From Tissierella praeacuta_A (GTDB taxonomy: Bacteria; Bacillota; Clostridia; Tissierellales; Tissierellaceae), in the NCBI RefSeq assembly GCF_040396155.1, contig NZ_JBEBOY010000010.1, positions 34,743-98,742 on the forward strand: 64,000 nt of DNA. The letters are read 5' to 3'. The notes under the pieces were generated by a model. That model was not told the origin of the DNA, made no database searches, and worked only from the letters and a program-made list of their open reading frames with translations. The position numbers and the translations under genes are program-made. The stretch's first letter is position 1, and the number at the start of each line of letters is the position of its first letter. Shown in pieces: positions 17,952 through 27,335 of this stretch.

Positions 17952-19638
17952 TGAAATCTACCTCCCTTACTTTAGGAATTTTCATTGTTACAGCTGTACC
18001 TTCATTATATTTGCTATTTACCTCTAGTCCATAATCTTCACCATATTTATTTTTTAACCTTTTGTTTACATTGATTAATCCTATGGAATCATTATTTTCT
18101 TTATTATGAAATAAATTAAATAAGGTTTCTTCCTCAATACCTATACCATTATCTTCCACAGTCAGAGTTGTTATCTCTTTTTCATCCATAGCTTTTATTC
18201 TCACAGTCCCTCCTTCAATTTTTTCAAATATTCCATGATTTATTGCATTCTCAACTATGGGTTGAAGTATTAAAGGTGGAAGATAGCAATCTAAATTATC
18301 TGGTATATCAAATATGACTTCTAATTTATGCCCAAATCTGGCTTTCTCAATTTCAATATATGATCGAATATATTCTATTTCTTCATATATATTTACTTCT
18401 TCTAAATTCTGCTGCAAATTCTTCCTAAAACAAGTTCCTAAATGTAATAATAGCTCTTTAGCTTTCTGAGGTTCTGTTTCTGTACAATACGCTATGGTAT
18501 TTATGGAGTTAAATAGGAAATGAGGATTTATTTGAGATTGAAGGGCTTTTAATTCAGCCTTTGCTAAAAGTCTTTTTTGATGCTCCAATTTACTTAAAGC
18601 TATTTGAGTTGAAAATAAATCCCCTAATCCTAGAGCTAATTCTAAGTCTACTTTAGTGATAGAATCTTCTTTTTCTTTATATAAAGTCAAAGTGCCTATA
18701 GTTTCAATATTTTCTTTAAGGGGAACAATAATCGCTGAGCCTAAGTTCTCATTAATATCCTTGTAATCTATTTTTCTATTTAATACCTTTGCATATCCAG
18801 TTTCTATAACTTCTTTCATTAGGCTTTTCATATTTTTATCTTTAATATCATAGTTTTTATCTTTTCTTCCTACATATGATAATATCTTATCTTTATCTGT
18901 AAATACTATGGCCTCAACATCTATCATTTCCTGTATTATTTTTGAAGTGCCCAATGCTGTTTCTTCATTAAACCCTTTTCTAAAATATGAAAATGACTTA
19001 TTAGCTATTTTCAAAGTTACTTGAGCCTGTTTGGCAGCTATTTTTTCTTGTTCACTAGATATACTATCTATTATTGCAATAAATGCAGCTATTCCTATGG
19101 TATTTAATATAACAATAGGAATTGCAATTATATTTACTATTTTTAAAGCATCGTAAAAAGGTCTAGAAATCAATAAAATTAAAAGCATCTGCATGCTCTC
19201 TACTATTATTCCTCCTATCGCGGCTATTCCACATCTATTTTTACTTTTATAATATCTCTTACTCAATAATCCAGATATTACTCCTGTTAAAATAGTAGAA
19301 GTGGTGCAAGCAATAGTAGTTAATCCATGTATATCTATTATCATTCTATGAAGACCTGCTATAATCCCAGCTAATATTCCCACCATGGGACCACCTAAAA
19401 TTCCTCCTACAAAAACTCCAATGGCTCTGGAATTAGCTAGTCCTCCTTGTATGTATATTCCTATGTACGTTCCAATTATCCCAAATACTCCAAATATTAA
19501 GGATAAAATCAATTTATCCTTAATTTCAATATTCTTTTTAGCCAATAATTTTTTCACTGGTTTTACTCTAGATATTATAAAAGCGAGTATCATTATGATT
19601 CCAACTCTGTTAACTAAATCAATAAATATAGTCAGCAT
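17929..19638 (-). CDS. lytS: LytS-family sensor histidine kinase
   Basis: A 569-residue kinase. It begins with the 5TM-5TMR_LYT sensor (five to six helices, IGTYIGIYIQGG, GVFVGGILGGPMVGILAG), then a GAF-like domain (about 215-345), a His_kinase domain with LQSQINPHFLFNSINTI (about 372) and HATPase (VENAINHGI, VEDNGIGI). The start ATG at 19638 lies 4 nt after GAGGTGAGG; an in-frame GTG overlaps that site. LytS-type systems sense membrane potential or, in Bacillus subtilis LytST, extracellular pyruvate. A terminator separates it from the aminotransferase gene. Confidence 0.93.
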   Translation of the reverse strand: MLTIFIDLVNRVGIIMILAFIISRVKPVKKLLAKKNIEIKDKLILSLIFGVFGIIGTYIGIYIQGGLANSRAIGVFVGGILGGPMVGILAGIIAGLHRMIIDIHGLTTIACTTSTILTGVISGLLSKRYYKSKNRCGIAAIGGIIVESMQMLLILLISRPFYDALKIVNIIAIPIVILNTIGIAAFIAIIDSISSEQEKIAAKQAQVTLKIANKSFSYFRKGFNEETALGTSKIIQEMIDVEAIVFTDKDKILSYVGRKDKNYDIKDKNMKSLMKEVIETGYAKVLNRKIDYKDINENLGSAIIVPLKENIETIGTLTLYKEKEDSITKVDLELALGLGDLFSTQIALSKLEHQKRLLAKAELKALQSQINPHFLFNSINTIAYCTETEPQKAKELLLHLGTCFRKNLQQNLEEVNIYEEIEYIRSYIEIEKARFGHKLEVIFDIPDNLDCYLPPLILQPIVENAINHGIFEKIEGGTVRIKAMDEKEITTLTVEDNGIGIEEETLFNLFHNKENNDSIGLINVNKRLKNKYGEDYGLEVNSKYNEGTAVTMKIPKVREVDFNVEVSSC

Positions 19639-19710
19639 TTTCCTCACCTCTTACACTATAAATCAATTATATATCTTTCTAAGGATAATTAATAGAGTCT
19701 GCTTTTACAG

Positions 19711-19738
19711 AAAAAGGATGGTTAAAACCATCCTTTTT
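19711..19738 (-). terminator. Rho-independent terminator
   Basis: An 11-bp stem AAAAAGGATGG/CCATCCTTTTT with a 6-nt loop lies just downstream of the aminotransferase gene, so lytSR is a separate transcription unit. Confidence 0.8.
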
Positions 19739-19745
19739 ATCTGTC

Positions 19746-20891
19746 CTATTTAAATAACTCTGCCATTAGTACTCCTACGCCTTTACCGAGTTCTACTTCA
19801 ATTCCCAATCTATATAATGTTCTTTCTATAGCTGCTATGGTAGAAACCATGTCATGAATACCTATATTGCCCATATGACCTAATCTAAACATTTTTCCTG
19901 CATAAGCTGCTAATCCCCCTGCCACAACTACTCCTTCTTCTCCTAAAACTTTCCTAAATTCTAAATCATTTACTCCATCCATATATAAAACATTAGATAG
20001 AGTAACAGCTCTATGCTCTTTTTCTGCCAACAAAGTGAAACCTAAGGATTCTAAAGCAGACTGCATAGCTCTTGCATTCTTTCTATGTCTTTCATATCTA
20101 TTTTCAATACCTTCTTTTTTAATTAAATCCACAGACTCTTTCAATGCCCAGATTAAATTTATTGCTGGTGTAGCAAAATATTTTGATGGATCTTGCATTA
20201 CTGGAAGCCATTTTTCAAAGTCTACATAATATTCTGTTATACTACCTAATTCTTTCCTTCTCTCTAGTGCCTTTGGCCCTGCCCAAAGCAGGCAAAGTCC
20301 TGGAGCCACACCAAAAGCTTTTTGGGAACCTGATATTAGTATATCTATATTCATATCATCAATATATTCTGGTTCTCCTGCTGCAGCACATACTCCATCT
20401 ACTATAAATAGAGTGTCTTTGAATTTTTTGACTACTTCTCCTATTTCTTTAATAGGTGCAACTACTCCAGTTGATGTATCCACATGGGTTACTGTAACAG
20501 CCTTATAGTCTTTTTCTTTTAATTTCTTCTCTATAGCTTCTGCCGATACTGTTTTTCCCCATTCACTCTGTATTAAATCTACTTTTATACCTTTTCTCTC
20601 AGCTATATCAATAAATCTATCTCCAAAGAATCCATTAGATACTATTAATAAATTATCACCTGATTTTAAAGTATTTGCTATGCCCATTTCCATTGAAAGA
20701 GTTCCAGTTCCAGCTATTACAAATACTTCTCCTTCTGTTTTCCATAGTTCTTTCATATCTTTAAGTAATTCTTTATAATCATTTATAAATCCTGAGTCTC
20801 CAAAAGCAACAGTTTCTCTACCCATTTGATTTTGAATAGATCTTACAACAGGAGTTGGTCCTGGTATCATTACTAGTTTACGAGTATTCAT
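19746..20891 (-). CDS. Class V PLP-dependent aminotransferase (alanine-glyoxylate type)
   Basis: A 381-residue fold-type I enzyme. It starts with MIPGPTPV, has the glycine-rich phosphate loop AGTGTLSME, THVDTSTG, the Asp of FIVDGVCAAAGE, and the PLP lysine in SGSQKAFGVAPG (about 196). The length and motifs match alanine/serine-glyoxylate and ureidoglycine-glyoxylate aminotransferases; the exact amino donor cannot be fixed. It is the last gene of the lrgAB-cupin-aminotransferase run, and such enzymes release or consume pyruvate, which fits the proposed pyruvate link. Confidence 0.88.
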   Translation of the reverse strand: MNTRKLVMIPGPTPVVRSIQNQMGRETVAFGDSGFINDYKELLKDMKELWKTEGEVFVIAGTGTLSMEMGIANTLKSGDNLLIVSNGFFGDRFIDIAERKGIKVDLIQSEWGKTVSAEAIEKKLKEKDYKAVTVTHVDTSTGVVAPIKEIGEVVKKFKDTLFIVDGVCAAAGEPEYIDDMNIDILISGSQKAFGVAPGLCLLWAGPKALERRKELGSITEYYVDFEKWLPVMQDPSKYFATPAINLIWALKESVDLIKKEGIENRYERHRKNARAMQSALESLGFTLLAEKEHRAVTLSNVLYMDGVNDLEFRKVLGEEGVVVAGGLAAYAGKMFRLGHMGNIGIHDMVSTIAAIERTLYRLGIEVELGKGVGVLMAELFK

Positions 20892-20923
20892 TATTAATTT
20901 CTCCCCTTTATATTCTATATTAG

Positions 20924-21271
20924 TTAAGCTTTCATAATTAATCCTATAAACTCCAAATCTTCATTTCCAATATTCTTTATTGAATGTCCTTCTCCACTTT
21001 TGCATAAAGTGAAATCTCCTTCTTTGATATTTATCTCATTGCCATTATCGCTGTAAATAGCCTGACCCTTAAGTATATAGTAAGCCTCTTGCTCCCCTTC
21101 ATGCTTATGAAATCCTATGGAATTTCCAGGTTCTATTACATGCTTTGCAAACAGTCTGCCATGTCCGCAAAAATCTTCTACTTCTAAGAAATGTGTTCTT
21201 TTAATTTCCCCTTCTCCTTGCATTAAATTTACCACTACATCTTTTCTTAATTCATCTGGTTTTTTCATCAT
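20924..21271 (-). CDS. Cupin-domain protein
   Basis: A 115-residue single cupin. The two motifs are GNSIGFHKHEGEQEAYYILKG (His/His/Glu metal ligands) and GDFTLCKSGEGHSIKN (third His). It lies between lrgB and the aminotransferase gene with short gaps, so it is probably an enzyme or metabolite-binding helper of that pathway. The reaction is unknown. Confidence 0.85.
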   Translation of the reverse strand: MMKKPDELRKDVVVNLMQGEGEIKRTHFLEVEDFCGHGRLFAKHVIEPGNSIGFHKHEGEQEAYYILKGQAIYSDNGNEINIKEGDFTLCKSGEGHSIKNIGNEDLEFIGLIMKA

Positions 21272-21289
21272 TTTAAAATACCCCCATAT

Positions 21290-21979
21290 CTAAATTAATA
21301 TTTTCAATAACCATGGCACTAAAAATACAGTAAGCAATCCCGCAACACTTATGGCTAATGAACCCATTGCCCCTTGTACTTCTCCTAATTCCATAGCCTT
21401 TGCAGTTCCTATGGCATGGGATGATGTTCCCATTGCTATCCCCACAGCAACTTCATCATGAATTCTAAATAATTTACATACATATGGTCCTATAACATTT
21501 CCTGTAATTCCTGTAAGTACTGTTACAGCCACAGTTAAAGCTGGTATTCCCCCTATTTGAGCTGATATCTCCTTAGAAATAGCTGCCGTTACAGACTTTG
21601 GTATAAGTGATACAAATACTGGTCCGTTCAATCCAAATGCCTTACCTAAATAAAATATACTAACTACTGACGTAATACATCCAACTATTATACCTAATAA
21701 TACTGGTATCCCACTGCTTTTTAATCTATCGATTTGTTTATATAATGGTATTGCTAAAACCACCGTTGCAGGTCCTAAAAAGAAGTTAATTATACTGCCT
21801 CCTTTATTATAGATTTCATAATCAATATCAAAGTATGATAATAGGATTATTATCAAGCCTATTGCTATAATTAAAGGGTTAAATATTGCCTTCTTAGTTT
21901 TTTTATTTATAAAAAGCCCTATTTGAAAAGCAATAATCGAAATAACAAATCCAAATATAGGTGTATCTAAATAATCCAC
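21290..21979 (-). CDS. lrgB: LrgB/CidB-family membrane protein
   Basis: A 229-residue membrane protein with about seven helices. It has the family signatures PLYKQIDRLKSS, FVSLIPKSVTAAISKEISAQ, TGITGNVIGPYVCKLF and GTSSHAIGTAKAMELGE. The start is a GTG sharing one base with the TAG of lrgA (TAGTG), giving strict coupling; a longer open frame to 22219 reads through lrgA in another frame and is rejected. LrgAB pairs are linked to control of murein hydrolases and, in Bacillus subtilis (PftAB), to pyruvate transport. Confidence 0.93.
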   Translation of the reverse strand: MDYLDTPIFGFVISIIAFQIGLFINKKTKKAIFNPLIIAIGLIIILLSYFDIDYEIYNKGGSIINFFLGPATVVLAIPLYKQIDRLKSSGIPVLLGIIVGCITSVVSIFYLGKAFGLNGPVFVSLIPKSVTAAISKEISAQIGGIPALTVAVTVLTGITGNVIGPYVCKLFRIHDEVAVGIAMGTSSHAIGTAKAMELGEVQGAMGSLAISVAGLLTVFLVPWLLKILI

Positions 21980-22338
21980 TATTTGCTCTCCTCCTTTCTT
22001 CTGCCTTTTAATAATTGAACAGTTAGACCTGTAACAGCTATTACTAATGCTGTTGTTAAGATTATAACTGCCAAAATTTGCAGCCATTGCTCTTTTATTA
22101 GTCCCAAGGATACTATTAAACCTACACCTCCTGGAATAAATAAAAAGGTTAAATGATCTAGGAAGAATTGAGATGTTTTTTCGATATTTTCTAATTTTAA
22201 TATTCCAGTCAGTAAGCAAATTAATAGTATTATCATTCCTAGAACTGTTGCTGGAATAGGTATTCTTGTTATCTGCTGAGTGATATGTGCTATAAATAAT
22301 ATTCCAACTATTATAGATAGTTCTTTAAGAATTTTCAT
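21979..22338 (-). CDS. lrgA: LrgA/CidA-family membrane protein
   Basis: A 119-residue protein with four helices and the CidA/LrgA motifs IPIPATVLGMIILLICL and LTFLFIPGGVGLI. The ATG at 22338 follows AAGGTGG. It is the first gene of the lrgA-lrgB-cupin-aminotransferase unit. LrgA is holin-like and works with LrgB as one transporter. The 280-nt upstream region should hold a LytTR binding site, but I could not identify one by eye. Confidence 0.92.
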   Translation of the reverse strand: MKILKELSIIVGILFIAHITQQITRIPIPATVLGMIILLICLLTGILKLENIEKTSQFFLDHLTFLFIPGGVGLIVSLGLIKEQWLQILAVIILTTALVIAVTGLTVQLLKGRRKEESK

Positions 22339-22584
22339 CAATACCACCACCTTATCTTTAATAAAACATGTTTAAACTTGCATTTCCTCCTTTCTTTATT
22401 TTATAAGATACAAATCTTTTACATTAATATGTTACAGTGTTGTTTCCATATTGATTATATGAATTTTTCCAAATTTATACAATATTTTTGCTATGAAATG
22501 CTAACAATCATAGACAAAATGCAAGATTAATTTGTTGATTGACAATTAACAAATTAATGATAATAAATTTTATTCTACAATAAA

Positions 22585-22611
22585 AAAACTAGATAATACC
22601 TATCTAGTTTT
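22585..22611 (-). terminator. Rho-independent terminator
   Basis: A 10-bp stem AAAACTAGAT/ATCTAGTTTT with a 7-nt loop and T-rich tail on the minus strand, downstream of the chemoreceptor gene. Confidence 0.7.
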
Positions 22612-22637
22612 CTATCTAATGATTATTAAAAATCATA

Positions 22638-24665
22638 TTATATTGTAAATATACTTAATTTATCTTTTAATTCCTTAGCTAGTTCTTTTAATTGTAATGC
22701 AGTTTCATTAAATTCTGTCATAGTTGCATTTATTTCTTCAGCAGATGCTGATACTTCCTCAGTACTTGCTGAACTTTCTTCTGCTATTGATGATATACTT
22801 AGCATCCTATTTACTATATTGTCTTTGTTTTCATTTGTCTGATTTATGGAGTCCTTTATTTCTCCTATTCCTTCTATTAATCTATCTATAGATTCCATAA
22901 TCATGTTAAATATAGACTTTGTTTCGTTTACAAACTCTGTTTGTTCATTAACTACCATTTGTGTACTATTCATAGTTTGCCCTACTAGGTTTGATTTTTC
23001 TTTTATTTCTTCTATCAAGGTTTGAATTTTATATGTGGCATTTCCTGACTGTTCTGCTAACTTTCTTATTTCGTCAGCAACTACTGAAAATCCTCGTCCC
23101 GCTTCTCCTGCTCTTGCTGCCTCTATTGCTGCATTTAATGCCAATAGATTTGTCTGAGCAGATATCTCATTTATAGTATCTGTTATAACTCCTATCTCAG
23201 CAGTTACCCCATTCATTTCTCCTATGGCTATTGCCATATCCTTAGATGTCCTATTTACTTCTTGGGTTTTTTCGATTAATCCGTTCATACGTTTTAATCC
23301 ATCTTGACTTAGTTCATTTGTTTCTAATGATATTGTATTCATATTACTAGCTAATTCTTCAATATTTTCAATTTCCTCTGCTAATTTATTTACTCCTTCT
23401 ACTCCATCACTTATATCTTCAGCTTGAGATACAGTTCCCTGCGCTACTTGGTCTATAGTTATACTTATTTCATCTATGGCTATAGATGCTTCATTTGCAG
23501 AATTACTCATTATATCTGATGTACTCAATATTATATTTGAAGATTCTCCTATATCTGTCACTAAACTTCTAATAGTATCTATCATATTGTTAAATCCACG
23601 ACCTAAATCTTCAAACTCATCTCCTGTATTTATATTAATATGAAATAATAAATCACCCTTTGATGCTTTCTCAAAACCATAAAGTAGTTTATTTATGTTT
23701 TTATTTATCCATCTTACTACAAATAATGCAACTATTACGGCAACTGCAGCTATGGTTGCTGTCATGATTCCATTAGTCAATCTTATTTTATTTGTATCGT
23801 TTAATAATTCTTCCTGACTTAAATTAACTAATATCTTCCAGCCCCTCTTATTATCTGTAATATGACCTATATATTCTTTTTTATCGTTTATTGTGTAAAC
23901 ATCAAAATCCATCTCTTCCTTAGAAACATTATTCCACCATGGCATTTCCTTAGCAGACTCTCCGCTTAATTTCCCTGAGTCTGGATGGGCTACTGTAACT
24001 CCTTTAGAATCAATAACATGAAGATATCCATTTTCTCCTATCTTTATAGCTGACAATATATTAGATAAGTCTTCCAAGGCTATGTCTATGGCAATTGCAC
24101 CGATAATTTCTCCATCTGACTCTATAGTTTTGGAAATTGTGATTATATTTTTTCCCGTAAATGCATCTATATATGGGTCTGAATAAGTCAATTCTCCTCT
24201 GTTCTCTACTGCAGCTTTATACCAATCCCTATTCGTAGGATCATAATCTGGTGCTAATTGAGTTTCTGGATATAATATGGTTTGTTTATTTTCTAATCCA
24301 ATATATGCCCCTAAAATATCTGGGTCCGATTTTTGTGCATATCCTAATCTTTCAAAGACCTCATCAGTAAGTTCTCTATTAAAATATATATCTTTAAACA
24401 ATTTATCCTCTACAAACATATTGATAATTGATTCAAAACGCCCAAAAGAAAAATCAATAGAATTTTGAACCTGCTCAATATTTTGTAAAGACGTGACTTT
24501 AAGTTTGTTATATAGAATATTAAAGGATGTTTGATATGAAAAAATACCTAATAGTATTACAGGAATTACAGATAACGACAATAAAAGTATAATTAATTTC
24601 GTTTTAATACTCATTCGTCTTTTTGTTTCCCTAATCCTCTTGGATTTATTTACTCTTTCCTTCAT
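22638..24665 (-). CDS. Methyl-accepting chemotaxis protein with dCache sensor
   Basis: A 675-residue chemoreceptor: N-terminal helix (about 22-45), a periplasmic-side dCache_1 domain (GAYIGLENKQTILYPE, NRDWYKAAVENRGELTYSDP, IDIALEDLSNIL), second helix (about 295-318), HAMP and a long cytoplasmic coiled coil with the conserved tip NAAIEAARAGEAGRGF. dCache domains with a DxxTNRDWYK-type site usually bind amino acids. It stands alone, with terminators on both sides. Confidence 0.95.
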   Translation of the reverse strand: MKERVNKSKRIRETKRRMSIKTKLIILLLSLSVIPVILLGIFSYQTSFNILYNKLKVTSLQNIEQVQNSIDFSFGRFESIINMFVEDKLFKDIYFNRELTDEVFERLGYAQKSDPDILGAYIGLENKQTILYPETQLAPDYDPTNRDWYKAAVENRGELTYSDPYIDAFTGKNIITISKTIESDGEIIGAIAIDIALEDLSNILSAIKIGENGYLHVIDSKGVTVAHPDSGKLSGESAKEMPWWNNVSKEEMDFDVYTINDKKEYIGHITDNKRGWKILVNLSQEELLNDTNKIRLTNGIMTATIAAVAVIVALFVVRWINKNINKLLYGFEKASKGDLLFHININTGDEFEDLGRGFNNMIDTIRSLVTDIGESSNIILSTSDIMSNSANEASIAIDEISITIDQVAQGTVSQAEDISDGVEGVNKLAEEIENIEELASNMNTISLETNELSQDGLKRMNGLIEKTQEVNRTSKDMAIAIGEMNGVTAEIGVITDTINEISAQTNLLALNAAIEAARAGEAGRGFSVVADEIRKLAEQSGNATYKIQTLIEEIKEKSNLVGQTMNSTQMVVNEQTEFVNETKSIFNMIMESIDRLIEGIGEIKDSINQTNENKDNIVNRMLSISSIAEESSASTEEVSASAEEINATMTEFNETALQLKELAKELKDKLSIFTI

Positions 24666-24809
24666 AAATCATCATCCCCCTTTGTGATTCTTTTAACTAG
24701 TCGATTATAATATATATCGACACTATTTCAAAATTCATTAACCTTATCTATGGTGGTTATCCACATATTATTTTTCCTTATATACCCAGAAAATATCTAT
24801 ATAAAATAA

Positions 24810-24848
24810 AAAATAGAACAAACTAAAAAAATTAGTTTGTTCTATTTT
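24810..24848 (-). terminator. Rho-independent terminator
   Basis: A 17-bp perfect stem (AAAATAGAACAAACTAA and complement) with a 5-nt A loop, ending in T-rich sequence immediately 3' of the activator gene. Confidence 0.8.
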
Positions 24849-24850
24849 AT

Positions 24851-25606
24851 TTAGATACCCTTAGCTAATAATGCTGCCCCAATGGAGCCTGCATATCTTG
24901 CTAACGGGCTTGTCTGTACTTTTGTTGATAATTTTTCCGAAAGAAGTTCAACAAATGGCTCTACATCACATAATCCTCCTGTTAAAAATATAGTATCTGT
25001 AGCACCATGTTTGTGTAATAGGGCATATACTCTCCCTGTAATGGAGTTCACTATACCTCTAGCTATACTCTCCCTTTTCGTACCAGATCCTATAAGACTT
25101 ATGACCTCAGATTCAGCAAATACTGTACACATACTTGTAATATTTATATCTTCTCCTGATAAAGCCATATTTCCCAACTCGACTATACTAACTCCAAGGG
25201 TATTTGCCATTAACTCCAGAAATCTCCCTGTACCCGCTGCACATTTATCATTCATGGTAAAATTAGATACTTTCCCATTATCTAAGGTAATGATCTTAGT
25301 ATCTTGACCACCTATGTCTATAACTGTACAATCCTTTTCCAATAGATAATGGGTTCCTTTACCGTGACATGTAATTTCCGTAATAGTTTTATCTGCATAG
25401 GGTATAGAAATTCTACCATATCCCGTGGCTACTACCTTTGCTTCGTCTATCATTACTTTATTTTCTTCTAATTTTTCTTTAATAGTTTTTGAAGTTTCTA
25501 CACTGCTCCATCCTGTAGGCATAGTAAAATTTCCCATTAACTCATCATCATTAAATACGGAAACTTTTGCAGCTGTGGAGCCTATGTCTATACCAACGTA
25601 ATACAT
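24851..25606 (-). CDS. yjiL: Activator ATPase of a 2-hydroxyacyl-CoA dehydratase-type reductase (BadF/BcrA family)
   Basis: A 251-residue ASKHA-fold ATPase. GIDIGSTAAKVSVF binds phosphate, VIDIGGQDTK is the second nucleotide motif, and two cysteines (NDKCAAGTG near 126 and SMCTVFAES near 165) bridge a [4Fe-4S] cluster between the subunits of a homodimer. Such proteins inject one low-potential electron into their partner using ATP. It is encoded 16 nt after the double-cubane reductase gene, its certain partner. It is expected to be very oxygen-sensitive. Confidence 0.92.
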   Translation of the reverse strand: MYYVGIDIGSTAAKVSVFNDDELMGNFTMPTGWSSVETSKTIKEKLEENKVMIDEAKVVATGYGRISIPYADKTITEITCHGKGTHYLLEKDCTVIDIGGQDTKIITLDNGKVSNFTMNDKCAAGTGRFLELMANTLGVSIVELGNMALSGEDINITSMCTVFAESEVISLIGSGTKRESIARGIVNSITGRVYALLHKHGATDTIFLTGGLCDVEPFVELLSEKLSTKVQTSPLARYAGSIGAALLAKGI

Positions 25607-25622
25607 TATTTATCATCCTTTA

Positions 25623-26786
25623 CTATTTTGCAGTAGCTGGTCTTTCTATTGTTTCTAAGAAAGCCTCTACTCTTACCTTTACTTGTCCAGTATCTGAATC
25701 TGAGTAGTCAGTTTCTATTTGAATAAATGGTAAATTTAACTTTTCTTGAACAAATTTCTTTACTGTAAATGATTCTATATTATAAGTATGACATGCTTGC
25801 CAAGTTAAATCTACTACTCCATCTACATCATATTCCTTAGCTAATCTTTCTATTAAATCCAGCCTTCCATTGTTATTTGTCATACAAGAACAAGGAGTAG
25901 ATAGATATTTTTCAGCTAATGCTAACATTGGCTCTTTATTTTCATCTACCATTACATCAAGTCCTTTATATCCTGTACAATTCTCAAGTGCTACTACTGA
26001 TGCACCTGCTTCTTCCAAAGCTTTTAATACCTTTTCTGAGCCTGAACCTATTGGACATCCTGTAAGTAATATCCTAGGTGCGTTTTCATCAAATGCATAT
26101 ATTCCCTTAGCCATTCTTTCTTCTACTTCGGCTATTAATCTTTCTATTAAATCTATTCCTGCTTCTTTATCTACATTAAATCCCTTCAGCCATTGAGCCA
26201 ACATCATGTCCATTCCTGACAAAGGTGCAGGTTTATGAGCATTTAGTTTATGTAATCTCTTTAATACATCTCTCTCTCTATTCATAAGCTTAATAGCTGC
26301 TCTTAATTTTTCTTCTGTAATTTCTACTTCAAATTGTTCCTCTAGGAAGTTTTTAAATTTAATCATTTCTTTCTTAAAAGATTCTAAAGAGTCTTCGTCA
26401 TCAGCAGTTTGTGGTAGATTCATAATATGCATAGGTTTTAACTTGCCCATTAATTCATACATTTTCTTCTTACCATCACAAGTGGTTTCTGCCAATAATG
26501 CATCTGAAAAAAAGAAATATGGGCATTTATCTGTAATGGCAAATCCATAGCTGGACTTTATAAGTGGACAGAGATTTCTAGGCAATTCTTTTTCAGCATC
26601 TTCAATAGGTCCTTGTGCAGTACCACATAATGTTACTGAAATTGCATCTGCTGCCAGTGCTATTTCTGAAGGTGAAAATACACAGTACATTCCCACAACC
26701 TTTTTACCTGCTTCATGTGATTCTTTAATTTTAACCGAATTGACGCCTCTTAGTCCTTCAACTTCTTCCATTATTGACGGTCTCAT
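25623..26786 (-). CDS. yjiM: Double-cubane-cluster reductase (2-hydroxyacyl-CoA dehydratase D-subunit-like)
   Basis: A 387-residue protein of the HgdB-like family. Conserved cysteines occur in VGMYCVFSPSE, ELPRNLCPLIKSS, DKCPYFFFSD, LLTGCPIGSG, PCSCMTNNN and WQACHTYN. A single-subunit protein of this length beside one activator matches the YjiM/DCCP group, whose Carboxydothermus member holds an [8Fe-9S] double-cubane cluster and reduces small molecules such as acetylene. It is therefore less likely to be an acyl-CoA dehydratase, which would have two subunits. The physiological substrate is unknown. Confidence 0.85.
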   Translation of the reverse strand: MRPSIMEEVEGLRGVNSVKIKESHEAGKKVVGMYCVFSPSEIALAADAISVTLCGTAQGPIEDAEKELPRNLCPLIKSSYGFAITDKCPYFFFSDALLAETTCDGKKKMYELMGKLKPMHIMNLPQTADDEDSLESFKKEMIKFKNFLEEQFEVEITEEKLRAAIKLMNRERDVLKRLHKLNAHKPAPLSGMDMMLAQWLKGFNVDKEAGIDLIERLIAEVEERMAKGIYAFDENAPRILLTGCPIGSGSEKVLKALEEAGASVVALENCTGYKGLDVMVDENKEPMLALAEKYLSTPCSCMTNNNGRLDLIERLAKEYDVDGVVDLTWQACHTYNIESFTVKKFVQEKLNLPFIQIETDYSDSDTGQVKVRVEAFLETIERPATAK

Positions 26787-26840
26787 ATTTCACACACTCC
26801 TTTACAAAATTAAATTTCTCTTAAAGTGTATCATGTAAAA

Positions 26841-26881
26841 AAAGCATCTACCAATTATTTTTATTAATAGGTAGATGCTTT
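26841..26881 (-). terminator. Rho-independent terminator
   Basis: A 12-bp stem AAAGCATCTACC/GGTAGATGCTTT with a 17-nt AT loop lies downstream of the NifU-like gene; on the minus strand the stem is followed by TTTTTT. Confidence 0.75.
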
Positions 26882-26909
26882 ATTATAGATAGAACTTATT
26901 AAACTTAAT

Positions 26910-27293
26910 TTATTTTTTACTACTTTTCTCCAAATAATCTTCTATTGCAGATCTGAGTCCCTTAACTCCTAAAACTGAACAATGAATCTTACTCTGTGGT
27001 AGTCCATCTAGAGCGTCTATTAACTCTTTTTCTGTAATGGCTAAGGCTTCTTCTATTGTCTTTCCCTTTGCCATTTCTGTTATCATACTGCTTGTTGCTA
27101 TGGATGCAGTACATCCAAATACTAAAAAGCTAATATCTGTTATTATATTATCTTTTACTTTAATATAAATAGTTAGGGAATCACCGCATTTTAAATCTCC
27201 AAAAGTCCCTTCTCCATCAGGATTCTTCATACTTCCTACATTTCTTGGACTCATAAAATGCTCTATTACTTTCATTGAGTATTCTGAATACAA
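26910..27293 (-). CDS. NifU/IscU-like Fe-S cluster scaffold protein
   Basis: A 127-residue scaffold with the three cluster-binding cysteines in LKCGDSL, FGCTASIA and KIHCSVLG, and the N-terminal FMSPRNVG motif. A TTG start at 27293 (MYSEYSMKV) fits the family N-terminus and gives normal spacing from AGGAAGTG; a GTG at 27302 sits on that site. No cysteine desulfurase is adjacent. Its place beside the Fe-S reductase pair may be meaningful, though a terminator divides them. Confidence 0.88.
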   Translation of the reverse strand: MYSEYSMKVIEHFMSPRNVGSMKNPDGEGTFGDLKCGDSLTIYIKVKDNIITDISFLVFGCTASIATSSMITEMAKGKTIEEALAITEKELIDALDGLPQSKIHCSVLGVKGLRSAIEDYLEKSSKK

Positions 27294-27335
27294 TCTAATC
27301 ACTTCCTGTTTATATAATAGTGTTAAACCACTATA

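Noticed and set aside
21290..22219. A 309-codon frame as the full lrgB gene
   Set aside because: The first 80 codons overlap lrgA out of frame and have no family match; the GTG at 21979 overlaps the lrgA stop and gives the normal LrgB length.
24882..25307. 141-codon plus-strand ORF opposite the activator gene
   Set aside because: It has no RBS and lies entirely antisense to a well-supported BadF-type ATPase.
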